Below are positions 1 through 7,291 of a stretch of DNA of 64,000 nucleotides, one piece after another; within the stretch, counting starts at the first letter, position 1, and each line of letters opens with the position of its first letter. The stretch is taken from positions 62,001 to 126,000 of the forward strand of contig DBTT01000027.1 in assembly GCA_002307185.1 (NCBI GenBank), written 5' to 3'. The position numbers and the translations under genes are program-made. Under the pieces are notes generated by a model, which was given only the letters and a program-made list of their open reading frames with translations, made no database searches and was not told where the DNA came from. This stretch comes from Bacteroidales bacterium UBA1309. GTDB taxonomy: Bacteria > Bacteroidota > Bacteroidia > Bacteroidales > Dysgonomonadaceae.

Positions 1-108
1 TTGGGACATTATGCCGCTGGACGCTCGAAGCCCCGACCGGCACAGGCGCAAAAAATAGTGTCGGGCCTCCATCGCCTGGCCAACGAGCTAAACATGGTCT
101 CTGTTTAA
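1..108 (+). CDS. hicB: HicB-family antitoxin, C-terminal fragment (cut by window edge)
   Basis: Frame 1 reads 35 residues to a TAA at 106-108, with the core LGHYAAGRSKPRPAQAQK followed by IVSGLHRLANEL. This matches the C-terminal DNA-binding tail I know from Bacteroidales HicB antitoxins (QHYASGxKKPR..Q..KI..ALHxLGxEL). HicB proteins neutralise the HicA mRNA interferase and repress their own operon through this helix-turn-helix. The N-terminal domain and any hicA partner lie outside the window. A phage XRE-type regulator is the alternative. The gene is closed by a clear terminator 33 bp downstream. Confidence 0.55.
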   Translation: MGHYAAGRSKPRPAQAQKIVSGLHRLANELNMVSV

Positions 109-140
109 TTCTGACAGATTAATGAGGCTAAGAGAGGGGG

Positions 141-164
141 GCTTCCACTTAGGTGGAAGCTTTT
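141..164 (+). terminator. Rho-independent terminator after hicB fragment
   Basis: A perfect 8-bp stem, GCTTCCAC / GTGGAAGC with a 4-base loop, is followed by TTTT. It separates the HicB fragment from the methyltransferase gene, so the latter needs its own promoter. Confidence 0.8.
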
Positions 165-189
165 CCATTATTATAACGATGGGCAAAGA

Positions 190-218
190 ACATATTATAG
201 ATATTGTCTATAATGTGT
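190..218. promoter_or_regulatory. 29-bp dyad, candidate operator upstream of the methyltransferase cassette
   Basis: Left arm ACATATTATAGATA and right arm TGTCTATAATGTGT are inverted repeats matching at 12 of 14 positions around one central base. With a one-base centre it is a better protein-binding dyad than an RNA hairpin. It lies 53-82 bp before the ATG of the methyltransferase, where an operator would sit. The cognate regulator is unknown; the receiver protein of the cassette or HicB are possibilities. Confidence 0.5.
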
Positions 219-271
219 TGTCCTTTTAAAAGAAACACGTATTTTCACGCAATTTACATAAAATATAAAAT

Positions 272-1339
272 ATGCCTATCAAACAAAAGATCGGAGTAAT
301 TGATCTTTTCTGTGGAATCGGTGGTCTCAGCCACGGAATGTATAATAAAGGATTTGATATAATTGCCGGTTTTGACATTGACAAAACATGTAGATATGCT
401 TACGAATATAATAATAAAGCACGGTTCTTCGATCAGGACATCAATACTGTAAACAAGGAACTTGTCAATAAGTTATTTGAGGGGTATGATATCAAGGTGC
501 TTGCGGGATGCGCACCTTGCCAACCATTTTCGTCCTACGCATTCAAAAATAAAAACAAGGATCAGGACAAGTATGATCTGCTTTATGAATTTGGGCGGTT
601 GGTTCAAGAAGTGCTGCCGGACATTATAACAATGGAGAATGTCTCCCAGATTTTGACTTTCAAGCAGAAACCTGTACTTGCTGATTTTGTAGAACTTCTC
701 AAAAAGAATGGGTATCATGTGGATTATGATGTCGTGTATTGCCCTAACTATGGAATTCCTCAGACTCGAAAAAGGATTGTCTTGCTTGCCTCAAGGATAG
801 GGGAGATAAAACTGATACCTCCCACTCATGATAAAGACAAATACAAGACGGTTCGGGATGTTATAGGGAGCTTGCCCCCCATTGAAGCTGGTGAGGTCTG
901 CAAAACGGATCCATTTCATAGGTCCAGGGCATTAACCGATATAAATTTGAAACGGATCAAAGCAACCCCGCCAAATGGAGGCTGGAAAGACTGGAGCGAT
1001 GACTTGATGCTTGATTGCCATAAAAAGGAGACGGGTAGATCTTTTGGCAGCGTTTACGGACGTATGAATTGGGATCAGCCGGCACCAACGATGACCACAT
1101 TGTGTACAGGACTCGGGAATGGACGTTTTGGACATCCCGAGCAAAACAGGGCTATTTCATTAAGGGAGGCCGCATTGTTCCAAACTTTTCCGGAAAATTA
1201 TATCTTTTTTTCGCCCGAAGAAGAAGTGTCTGTAACAAAGGCCTCTCGATATATAGGCAATGCCGTGCCGCCGAGGCTGGGGGAGATAACGGCCGAAAGT
1301 ATATTAAACCATTTAGAAAGCATAAAAGATCATGAGTGA
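272..1339 (+). CDS. dcm: C5 DNA cytosine methyltransferase (solitary)
   Basis: A 355-residue DNA (cytosine-5) methyltransferase that transfers a methyl group from SAM to cytosine in a specific DNA site. All landmark motifs are present in order: SAM-binding DLFCGIGG at 11-18, catalytic APCQPFS with Cys83, MENV at 121-124 (motif VI, Glu122), QTRKR at 164-168 (motif VIII), a variable target-recognition region at about 190-300, and GNAVPP at 329-334 (motif X). The length is normal and there is no frameshift. No restriction endonuclease is recognisable beside it. The next gene overlaps it by 8 bp, so the two are translationally coupled. That coupling to a GHKL ATPase/kinase suggests the methylase marks self DNA for, or is regulated by, the downstream module, rather than forming a classical R-M pair. 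Recognition sequence cannot be read from the sequence. Confidence 0.93.
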   Translation: MPIKQKIGVIDLFCGIGGLSHGMYNKGFDIIAGFDIDKTCRYAYEYNNKARFFDQDINTVNKELVNKLFEGYDIKVLAGCAPCQPFSSYAFKNKNKDQDKYDLLYEFGRLVQEVLPDIITMENVSQILTFKQKPVLADFVELLKKNGYHVDYDVVYCPNYGIPQTRKRIVLLASRIGEIKLIPPTHDKDKYKTVRDVIGSLPPIEAGEVCKTDPFHRSRALTDINLKRIKATPPNGGWKDWSDDLMLDCHKKETGRSFGSVYGRMNWDQPAPTMTTLCTGLGNGRFGHPEQNRAISLREAALFQTFPENYIFFSPEEEVSVTKASRYIGNAVPPRLGEITAESILNHLESIKDHE

Positions 1340-3473
1340 CAATGGAGGAATACTAAAATGGAGATTCGATGTAAGTACATTCAGACTTATAGGGCGTGAA
1401 TTGATTACGGACAGGATAACAGCCTTATTTGAATTGGTTAAAAATTGCTATGATGCTAATTCTCAGTCTGTTGAAGTTGTTTTTGAAAATATTACTCCCG
1501 TAATTTATAAAAACATTGATGGTAATGATATAATTGGCCCTAATCCTAAATGTAAAATTCTCATTAAGGACAATGGATATGGTATGAATATTGACGATGT
1601 CCGAGATAAATGGATGGTTATTGGAACATCTAGCAAAAGAAAAAATCCTATTTCGCCAGCTCCATATAATAGAAAGTGTGTAGGAGAAAAAGGAATTGGG
1701 CGTTTCGCTGTTGACAAATTAGGTGATCATGTTAATATAATAACCAAAAAGATTAATACAAATGAATGGCTTAATGTCAATATTGATTGGACAGAGTATC
1801 AAAGGCGACAGGAGGTTGACGAAATTATTTTATTTACAGATATTGAGAATAGATTTTCATTTATTGAGGGTAACCCTCAAGACTGTGGGACAATCTTGGA
1901 AATATCTCAGATAAGGGAAATTTGGACAAAAGAAGATGTTTTGAGATTTTCAAAAGAAGCAAGCAGGATCGTTTCTCCTTATATCACCTTAACCCCTGGT
2001 TTTAATATATCTATTACGGCTGCAGAATTAGATATTAGGGCAAAGCCGATCGTGCCTGAAAAAATCAGCTCCTCAACTTTGGATTTGTCGATAACGTTTA
2101 ACAAACAAAATAAAACACAAGAGACTCTTATTTTTAATGAACAAAAACACACTATAAATAAAAAAGAGATCCCAATAAAAAAATTTGGAGGAATATCTTT
2201 AAAAATATTTTACTTTGATGAAAACGCAAGACGAAATTATAACCGAATTTATAAAGGTGATCAAAATAAGATTGATGGACTAAAAATATATAGAGATGGA
2301 ATTATAACAACTCCATTTGCTGAGGCAGAAGCCGATCAAAATAAAAAACGTGATATTTTAGGTATTGATAAAAGACTATGGCAAGATCTCTTCAATAAGG
2401 TTAGTTCTAGAGAGATCATCGGACATTTAGACATTACTAAAGATGAAAATCCATTGATTATTGATGCAACTAATCGTCAAGATTTTATTGATAATGAAGA
2501 GTATAAATCGCTTAAAGAATTTATTATAGAACAGCTAACCGCAATTGAAAAATACAAAATTTATAGACGAGAACTTAGAAAGTCAAATGTGAGAATTGAA
2601 TTTGAAAAAGCCCTTCAAGACACAGATTTATTTACTGAGTCTTTAAAATTAATTATAAAAGAAAACCCTCTACTAGAACCTGTTTTACAGCCTGCTGTTG
2701 AACAAGCGGAAAAAACATCGTCATCTGTCAAAAAAGCAGAAAAAATTTATCAAGAAGCAGAAAAGGAGTTCATAAGAAAAGAAAATATTTATTTAAGCCT
2801 TATGTCTTTGCAACAATATGCTGCAAATTTGGCTCATGCTGTGAGAACTTCTTTGAGTAAAGTAAAAGGTGGTGCAGAGTTTTTTTATAAACGTTATCCC
2901 AATTTATTGCTGGAAGATTATTTCATTAAATATTCTAAGAGCATCTATTTAGAAATGAAAACCTTAAATAAAGTAATTGATTTTATGTTGAGTTATGCTA
3001 AATCGGATTTGGAATTTGAAGATTTAGAAATGAACCAATTGATCAAAGAAATTTTGAATTCAAATGAAGTTACATTTGAAACAGAAGGTATTGAAACAGT
3101 TGTAGAAGTTAAAGATAAGTTTGTTATTCATTGTAATAAACAGTTTTTTATTGACATACTACAAAATTTAATTGCGAATTCTGTTAAAGCATTAAAGAAC
3201 AAACCCTACAAAATAATAAAATGCACAGCATATATTGAATCTGACAAATTTGTAATTTTCTTTTCAGATAATGGGTGTGGCATACCTGTAGATAAAAGGG
3301 ATCGAGTAATGGAATTGTATTATACAACAACAGCAGATGAAGGAGGGGCTGGATTGGGGCTTTATATCGCTAAAACACGAATAGAGTCGTTGAAAGGTGC
3401 AATTTCTATTATTGAGAGTGAATTTGGTGATTTTGGAACAACTTTTAAAATTGAATTTCCCTTAAAAAATTGA
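1332..3473 (+). CDS. Dual GHKL protein: MORC/HSP90-like ATPase fused to histidine kinase core
   Basis: A 713-residue cytosolic protein with no membrane segment. The N-terminal ~230 residues form a GHKL ATPase of the HSP90/MutL/MORC type: N-box ELVKNCYDAN (Glu34, Asn38), DNGYGM at 80-85 and the lid GEKGIGRF at 118-125. After a long linker and a charged coiled-coil stretch (about 420-490) comes a HisKA-like helix with AHAVRTSL, His502 being the likely phospho-acceptor. A second GHKL domain follows: N-box NLIANSVKAL, G1 DNGCGIP (about 646) and G2 GGAGLGL. Two ATP-binding folds in one chain are unusual. It overlaps the methyltransferase by 8 bp and is followed at once by a receiver protein, the expected phospho-transfer partner. 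MORC-like ATPases often sit in DNA-modification loci, so sensing of foreign or unmodified DNA is a reasonable inference, not shown here. The gene is very AT-rich. Confidence 0.85.
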   Translation: MSDNGGILKWRFDVSTFRLIGRELITDRITALFELVKNCYDANSQSVEVVFENITPVIYKNIDGNDIIGPNPKCKILIKDNGYGMNIDDVRDKWMVIGTSSKRKNPISPAPYNRKCVGEKGIGRFAVDKLGDHVNIITKKINTNEWLNVNIDWTEYQRRQEVDEIILFTDIENRFSFIEGNPQDCGTILEISQIREIWTKEDVLRFSKEASRIVSPYITLTPGFNISITAAELDIRAKPIVPEKISSSTLDLSITFNKQNKTQETLIFNEQKHTINKKEIPIKKFGGISLKIFYFDENARRNYNRIYKGDQNKIDGLKIYRDGIITTPFAEAEADQNKKRDILGIDKRLWQDLFNKVSSREIIGHLDITKDENPLIIDATNRQDFIDNEEYKSLKEFIIEQLTAIEKYKIYRRELRKSNVRIEFEKALQDTDLFTESLKLIIKENPLLEPVLQPAVEQAEKTSSSVKKAEKIYQEAEKEFIRKENIYLSLMSLQQYAANLAHAVRTSLSKVKGGAEFFYKRYPNLLLEDYFIKYSKSIYLEMKTLNKVIDFMLSYAKSDLEFEDLEMNQLIKEILNSNEVTFETEGIETVVEVKDKFVIHCNKQFFIDILQNLIANSVKALKNKPYKIIKCTAYIESDKFVIFFSDNGCGIPVDKRDRVMELYYTTTADEGGAGLGLYIAKTRIESLKGAISIIESEFGDFGTTFKIEFPLKN

Positions 3474-3481
3474 TTATAATT

Positions 3482-4075
3482 ATGAATAATGAAAAATTTG
3501 AAATAGTAATTATAGATGATAATCCGAAGGAGCATATACACGATAATCTTAAAATTGAATATCCGAATGCTCAAATTTGTACATTTACGACGGCCAAAAG
3601 TGGAGCAGATTATATTCTTAACGATCTCAATAAAAAGAGAATTGTATTTCTAGATTATAAGTTTAGTGCAAATGAAATGCAAGGTTTAGATGCATTAAAA
3701 GCAATTCGTTCGAAGACATCTTTGCTTTATATTATATTGATGACCGCAGAATTGATAAATATAAAAAGAGAAGAATTAATGGATTTGATATCTGATGATG
3801 GAATCTCGCTAATCAGTTCTGATGTTGATTCTGAAGTTTATATTGGTTTAGTAGAGAAAAATTTGTCATTTATGAATTCTAGATTGGACTCTGTCCTTGA
3901 ACAGTGGATAATTGACCACCCATCGGATAGAAGTAAAACATTCTTGACTGAGGGAACCATGAGCTATTCTTTAAATGATATTCTTTCGGAAATAAGAAAC
4001 CAAACGCAATTCGGTAAGAAAATCGAAAGAAAACTTTTTAAATTGATAGTGCACATGCTAATTAATGATAAATAA
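3482..4075 (+). CDS. Response-regulator receiver-domain protein with short C-terminal extension
   Basis: A 197-residue protein with a CheY-like receiver domain: acidic pair IIDDN (Asp12, Asp13), phospho-acceptor FLD (Asp58) and switch Thr in ILMTAE (Thr88). The usual conserved Lys near the end of the domain is not apparent; the region reads GISLISSD, so signalling may be atypical. Residues 125-197 form a charged helical tail (LDSVLEQWIID..., LNDILSEIRNQTQFGKKIERKLFK) with no recognisable DNA-binding fold. I chose the ATG at 3482 over an in-frame TTG at 3470 that would overlap the upstream stop. It lies 8 bp after the kinase gene and 5 bp before the protease gene, so it is likely the relay from the kinase to the caspase-like effector. 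Confidence 0.8.
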   Translation: MNNEKFEIVIIDDNPKEHIHDNLKIEYPNAQICTFTTAKSGADYILNDLNKKRIVFLDYKFSANEMQGLDALKAIRSKTSLLYIILMTAELINIKREELMDLISDDGISLISSDVDSEVYIGLVEKNLSFMNSRLDSVLEQWIIDHPSDRSKTFLTEGTMSYSLNDILSEIRNQTQFGKKIERKLFKLIVHMLINDK

Positions 4076-4080
4076 ATCGA

Positions 4081-4701
4081 ATGATGATCAGTGACATTAT
4101 TATTGCCTATAATGATGATCTAAACGAGGAATCTAAACACTTTTTTGAAAGTTGTGCAGACTCAGTTAGACAAAAGGCTGTTGAATCTAGTTTGAAATAC
4201 CATAATTTGGACAGTACCAAATTATTCCATTCTGAAGTTGAAAGGGCAATTAGCGAGATTAATAGTAACTTTATTTTCTCAGCTTTTTCACACGGAGCAA
4301 AGTCAGCCTTATTTAATCATCAATCTGAAGAATATGTTTCTGTTACTACTAATAACTTTATCTTTGGTGGGAGCATAGTATACACTTTTGCTTGTGAATG
4401 TGGTTGTGATCTGAGAAATCATTTTGTCGATCTAGGAGTTGCTTCTTTTTGGGGTTATAAAGAAAATGTATCTATTTGTCCACATGTTGAAGAGTTTGTA
4501 ACTTGTGCTACAGAAGGACTCGCTGCTCTTTTGGAAGGAAAAACGATACAAGAATCCTTAAACCAGATGAAAGCAATGTATGACAATTCAATATTATCTT
4601 TAAAAAATAGTAGCCATGTATTAGAGGCTGCCTTTTTGTTAGATAACAAAGAGGCATTAACGGTCTATGGAGCGGATGAACTTAACATATCTATTTTATA
4701 A
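4081..4701 (+). CDS. Stand-alone caspase-like (clan CD) cysteine protease
   Basis: A 206-residue protein consisting essentially of one caspase/CHAT-type fold. The signature is a hydrophobic strand ending in AFSHGAKS (His71-Gly72), then a second strand ending in YTFACECGCDL with Cys105, the spacing expected of a clan CD His/Cys dyad. After it comes LGVASFWGYKENV, which matches the post-catalytic 'GA..viG' segment of CHAT and gingipain-like peptidases. There is no signal peptide or membrane segment, so it should act in the cytosol. It is the last gene of the methyltransferase-kinase-receiver run, 5 bp after the receiver gene, and so occupies the effector position. In bacterial immunity, caspase-fold proteases typically cleave a toxin or essential protein to cause dormancy or death; that role here is inferred. 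Substrate unknown. Confidence 0.65.
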   Translation: MMISDIIIAYNDDLNEESKHFFESCADSVRQKAVESSLKYHNLDSTKLFHSEVERAISEINSNFIFSAFSHGAKSALFNHQSEEYVSVTTNNFIFGGSIVYTFACECGCDLRNHFVDLGVASFWGYKENVSICPHVEEFVTCATEGLAALLEGKTIQESLNQMKAMYDNSILSLKNSSHVLEAAFLLDNKEALTVYGADELNISIL

Positions 4702-4849
4702 AAATAGATTGTTTATATTATTGAAAAACATGGAATAGTGTCAAATGTAAATCATGTTAATTATTTAACCTTTATGTGCAAAGCTGCCTCAACTAAATAA
4801 GCCAAAACTCTAAATATCTTAAACTTATTCTATCTTACAATATCAATCC

Positions 4850-5317
4850 ATGAAAAATACAGTAATTGCAAATTGGGGGCCTTCAGGCCAAGGTAAATCA
4901 GCAACGATAAAGAAAGTGGCCGAAAAGCTCATATGCGACTGTGGAGCAAAGCTAATCGACAAATATGAAGACAATACTTTTGATTATAACTGGACAATCC
5001 AATTAAAAAATGACGTTAAAATTGGCATCGAAATTAAAATTGGCATCGAAAGCCAAGGGGATCCCGGTGGAAGATCAACCGGGCAAGCTTTACGCTCCCT
5101 GTTTAGTGGAGATAGAAAAAGCAATATAATCGTATGCGCTTCGCGAACTAGGGGAGAAACTGTTGATGTCATAAACGACCTTTGCCGTGAATTCGACTAT
5201 GATTTAATATGGGTCAATAACTATCGGTCTTCGACAGGAGTTGACCATGATTTCCTCAATGAGTTGTCAGCAACACACATTATAGACCTGATTAACCAAA
5301 TAGTGTCAAAAAAATGA
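4850..5317 (+). CDS. Small P-loop NTPase of unknown function
   Basis: A 155-residue protein opening with a clear Walker A motif, GPSGQGKS at residues 10-17, on a first strand (NTVIANWG). A hydrophobic strand NIIVCAS at about 93-98 could carry the Walker B role but lacks the classic acidic pair. The fold resembles small kinase-like P-loop proteins; I do not recognise the family. The sequence repeats KIGIEI/KIGIES because of a perfect 18-bp tandem duplication at 5016-5051. It lies 148 bp after the caspase-like gene on the same strand, without an evident terminator between, so it may or may not belong to that cassette. Its last residues NQIVSKK are followed by an AT-rich spacer. Confidence 0.6.
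   Translation: MKNTVIANWGPSGQGKSATIKKVAEKLICDCGAKLIDKYEDNTFDYNWTIQLKNDVKIGIEIKIGIESQGDPGGRSTGQALRSLFSGDRKSNIIVCASRTRGETVDVINDLCREFDYDLIWVNNYRSSTGVDHDFLNELSATHIIDLINQIVSKK
5016..5051 (+). repeat. Perfect 18-bp tandem duplication inside the P-loop gene
   Basis: TTAAAATTGGCATCGAAA occurs twice head to tail (5016-5033 and 5034-5051). It keeps the frame and adds six residues to a predicted strand, which suggests a recent slippage event or a tolerated polymorphism. Confidence 0.9.
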
Positions 5318-5694
5318 TATTTCCTACTTATTGGCCTTTTATAAAAAATCGACGTGCGATAAAACCCTATTTGAAGTATAAGATAAATTTGAAAACCGCT
5401 ACACAAGCAGTTTTTTTCTATTTATAACTGATCTATAATCTATAAGATAATCAAATAGTTAAATATTTTCTATAACTATAAAGAAAATACGTTAGAAAAA
5501 CATTAAAGTCCTCATAACTACATATATTTGCATTTGTAAGTTTAAATTTTATTTTTTTGTGATGGAAATATCAAGAAGTAATATACTCCCTTGTGTTGGT
5601 TGCCATATTTCTATTATTCAAAAAAACACTTAAACATAAGAGATGATGTTAATAAGCAGGTTGGTGATTCATAACTAAATAAATATAAAAGATA
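5318..5694. other. AT-rich intergenic spacer with weak terminator and promoter signals
   Basis: This 377-bp stretch has no convincing gene. A weak hairpin, AAAAC.GCT / AGC.GTTTT at about 5392-5412 followed by a T run, could end the P-loop gene transcript. A TATATTTG at 5523-5530 fits the Bacteroidota -7 consensus TAnnTTTG and could start transcription of the next two genes, but no matching -33 TTTG is seen. A 23-codon reading frame from the ATG at 5562 is too short to support. Confidence 0.45.
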
Positions 5695-5946
5695 ATGAAA
5701 GTAGTATTTGGACATTTGAATTTAGTTGGGGATTCAATTGGCTTCTTCTTTCTTATTTGGAAGACAATTTATGATATATATTATAATCCCAGAAAATTCA
5801 AAAAAGAGTATGTAAGTGGAAATTATGAAGCGAATATTAAAGCTGTTGAGAGAAAAAGAGAGCGATCAGACAAAACGACCTTGATAGCCTTTATTGGACT
5901 TACCATCTCCTATTTATGCCTTATTATAAATGATTTCTTAAATTAA
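5695..5946 (+). CDS. Small membrane protein, unknown function
   Basis: An 83-residue protein with a hydrophobic segment at about 12-30 (GDSIGFFFLIWKTIYDIYY) and a second, clearer one at about 60-80 (TTLIAFIGLTISYLCLIIN), separated by a charged loop rich in Lys, Arg and Glu. Two membrane spans with the loop in the cytoplasm is the likely topology by positive-inside. It is 11 bp upstream of a coiled-coil protein gene and probably co-transcribed with it. Small two-span proteins beside a soluble coiled-coil partner in mobile elements are sometimes toxin-like effectors, but nothing in the sequence proves this. I do not recognise the family. Confidence 0.5.
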   Translation: MKVVFGHLNLVGDSIGFFFLIWKTIYDIYYNPRKFKKEYVSGNYEANIKAVERKRERSDKTTLIAFIGLTISYLCLIINDFLN

Positions 5947-5957
5947 AGTATTTCAAT

Positions 5958-6380
5958 ATGGAGAACACAAATTTCGTTTTAGAAAAACATGAAGCGCGAA
6001 TTAAAAAAATTGAAGATTTTTTATTTGGTGATGATGATAGTGGTGGCGGAAATATATTTGATAAATTGAATAAATTACTTGATAAATTGAATTCACTATC
6101 AAAAGATATCGAAAACAACAAAAAAGCAGCACAGAAAGCACTTGATAGAACGAATCATGATTTGGAAAGGAGAGTAAAAGAATTAGAAACTTCAACAACA
6201 AAGAGAATAAGTGAAATTGATGAGAAATATGCAAGACGCCTAGATGAGATTATTCGAATTTTGGCTCTCGATTATACGAGAATAGAAGACTATACTAAAG
6301 ACATTAGATCTATCAAAACTAGTATAAATACATTAAAAGAACAAATTACTGGCAGGCGAGGGATGACTGCTTATAAGTGA
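5958..6380 (+). CDS. Coiled-coil protein, unknown function
   Basis: A 140-residue, highly charged protein, soluble by composition. After an N-terminal helix (VLEKHEARIKKIEDFLFG) there is an acidic/Gly hinge (DDDSGGG, 25-31). From about residue 35 to 130 it is almost continuous heptad-like helix (LNKLLDKLNSLSKDIE..., LERRVKELETSTTKRISEIDEKY). No catalytic motif is present. It follows the small membrane protein by 11 bp and is closed by a strong terminator at 6430-6458, so the two genes form a bicistronic unit. Structural, tethering or sensing partner of the membrane protein is the most I would infer. Confidence 0.55.
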   Translation: MENTNFVLEKHEARIKKIEDFLFGDDDSGGGNIFDKLNKLLDKLNSLSKDIENNKKAAQKALDRTNHDLERRVKELETSTTKRISEIDEKYARRLDEIIRILALDYTRIEDYTKDIRSIKTSINTLKEQITGRRGMTAYK

Positions 6381-6429
6381 TCATAAAGATCGAGCTTGTT
6401 TAACTCAACACTATTCAAGTTCCTGCAGG

Positions 6430-6458
6430 CCTCTCCAAAAAATTGGAGAGGTTTTTTT
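6430..6458 (+). terminator. Strong rho-independent terminator
   Basis: A 9-bp perfect stem, CCTCTCCAA / TTGGAGAGG with an AAAA loop, followed by seven T residues. It ends the membrane/coiled-coil pair. Confidence 0.93.
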
Positions 6459-6551
6459 GTTTAAAAATGTTTCAATTGTAAAATATTTTTCACAAATTTG
6501 CAACTGCTCCTATAGTACAAAATTTGAAAAAACTTATCTTTATTGAATATT

Positions 6552-7280
6552 ATGACTGCTATAGTGATTGTTGGAATATTGGCTATTATTATTACGATAA
6601 TAAAAAGAGCTTCCGATGACTCTAAAAAAGAGTCAGCCAGAAAATCAGAGTACTTTATATATAGGTCTGATTATAAATTTGAAAAAATTAATATGCCTGT
6701 GAAAGGCCTAACCTATCGATCTGGTTTGGAAATAAGCAAAGCCAGATTGCTTAGAGTTGGAGATAAGCTACATCTGATAAAAGAACCTCAGAATCCTATG
6801 GATCGAAATGCCGTGAAAGTTATAACTGACGAAAACTACCAGATAGGCTATGTGCCAAGAGAAAAGTCTGATCTTATCTCTCGTTGGATCGATCAAGGGA
6901 CCAGGCTTGTTTGCTTTGTGTCGAAAACAACAGGAGGTTCGATGCCTTATATTTACATGGATGTATTCTATGGTCGGGAGTTTCTCAAGCAAAAGGCATT
7001 TGATGCAGAAATTCAGAAAAAACAAGCTGAGTTGGATGCTAAAAAACAAAAAGAAGCTGATAGGGAAAAATACTTGAGTGAGGTAGATCGGCTGAACGAT
7101 AGCGCGCGTCGTCTGAGAATAAACCAGCTTCGCAGAAATATTGAGCGTAATGAAGAAGCAATAACCCTCCATGCCTCGAATGGGAATGAGAAAAAAATGG
7201 ATAATGCTATTGAAGCCCATCAGAGGCATACAGAAGAGCTTAATCGTTTGTTGAACATTGATAAAGAACTTAATAATTAA
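6552..7280 (+). CDS. Membrane-anchored HIRAN-domain protein with coiled-coil tail
   Basis: A 242-residue protein: an N-terminal hydrophobic anchor (TAIVIVGILAIIITIIK), then a HIRAN domain at about 50-120 recognised by the pattern G..YR...I....L..GD.L.L..EP.NP.D.NAV.V......IGYVPRE. The rest (about 140-242) is a charged coiled coil (QKKQAELDAKKQKEADREKYLSE...). HIRAN domains bind DNA ends or modified DNA in fork-remodelling helicases such as HLTF, and also occur alone in bacteria. I took the ATG at 6552 rather than an in-frame TTG at 6543. A secreted protein gene follows after 11 bp, so the two are likely an operon. A membrane-tethered HIRAN module is odd because its known ligands are nucleic acids. 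Confidence 0.7.
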   Translation: MTAIVIVGILAIIITIIKRASDDSKKESARKSEYFIYRSDYKFEKINMPVKGLTYRSGLEISKARLLRVGDKLHLIKEPQNPMDRNAVKVITDENYQIGYVPREKSDLISRWIDQGTRLVCFVSKTTGGSMPYIYMDVFYGREFLKQKAFDAEIQKKQAELDAKKQKEADREKYLSEVDRLNDSARRLRINQLRRNIERNEEAITLHASNGNEKKMDNAIEAHQRHTEELNRLLNIDKELNN

Positions 7281-7291
7281 AAATAGAACTT

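Noticed and set aside
272..1339. Classical type II restriction-modification pair
   Set aside because: None of the neighbouring genes shows endonuclease motifs (PD-ExK, HNH, GIY-YIG); the methylase is followed by kinase/receiver/protease genes instead.
3362..3574. Minus-strand and other alternative frames across the kinase and other genes
   Set aside because: Shadow frames of AT-rich coding sequence with no family character.
5562..5633. 23-codon ORF starting MEISRSNILPCVG in the spacer after the P-loop gene
   Set aside because: Too short and without RBS or homologous form that I know.
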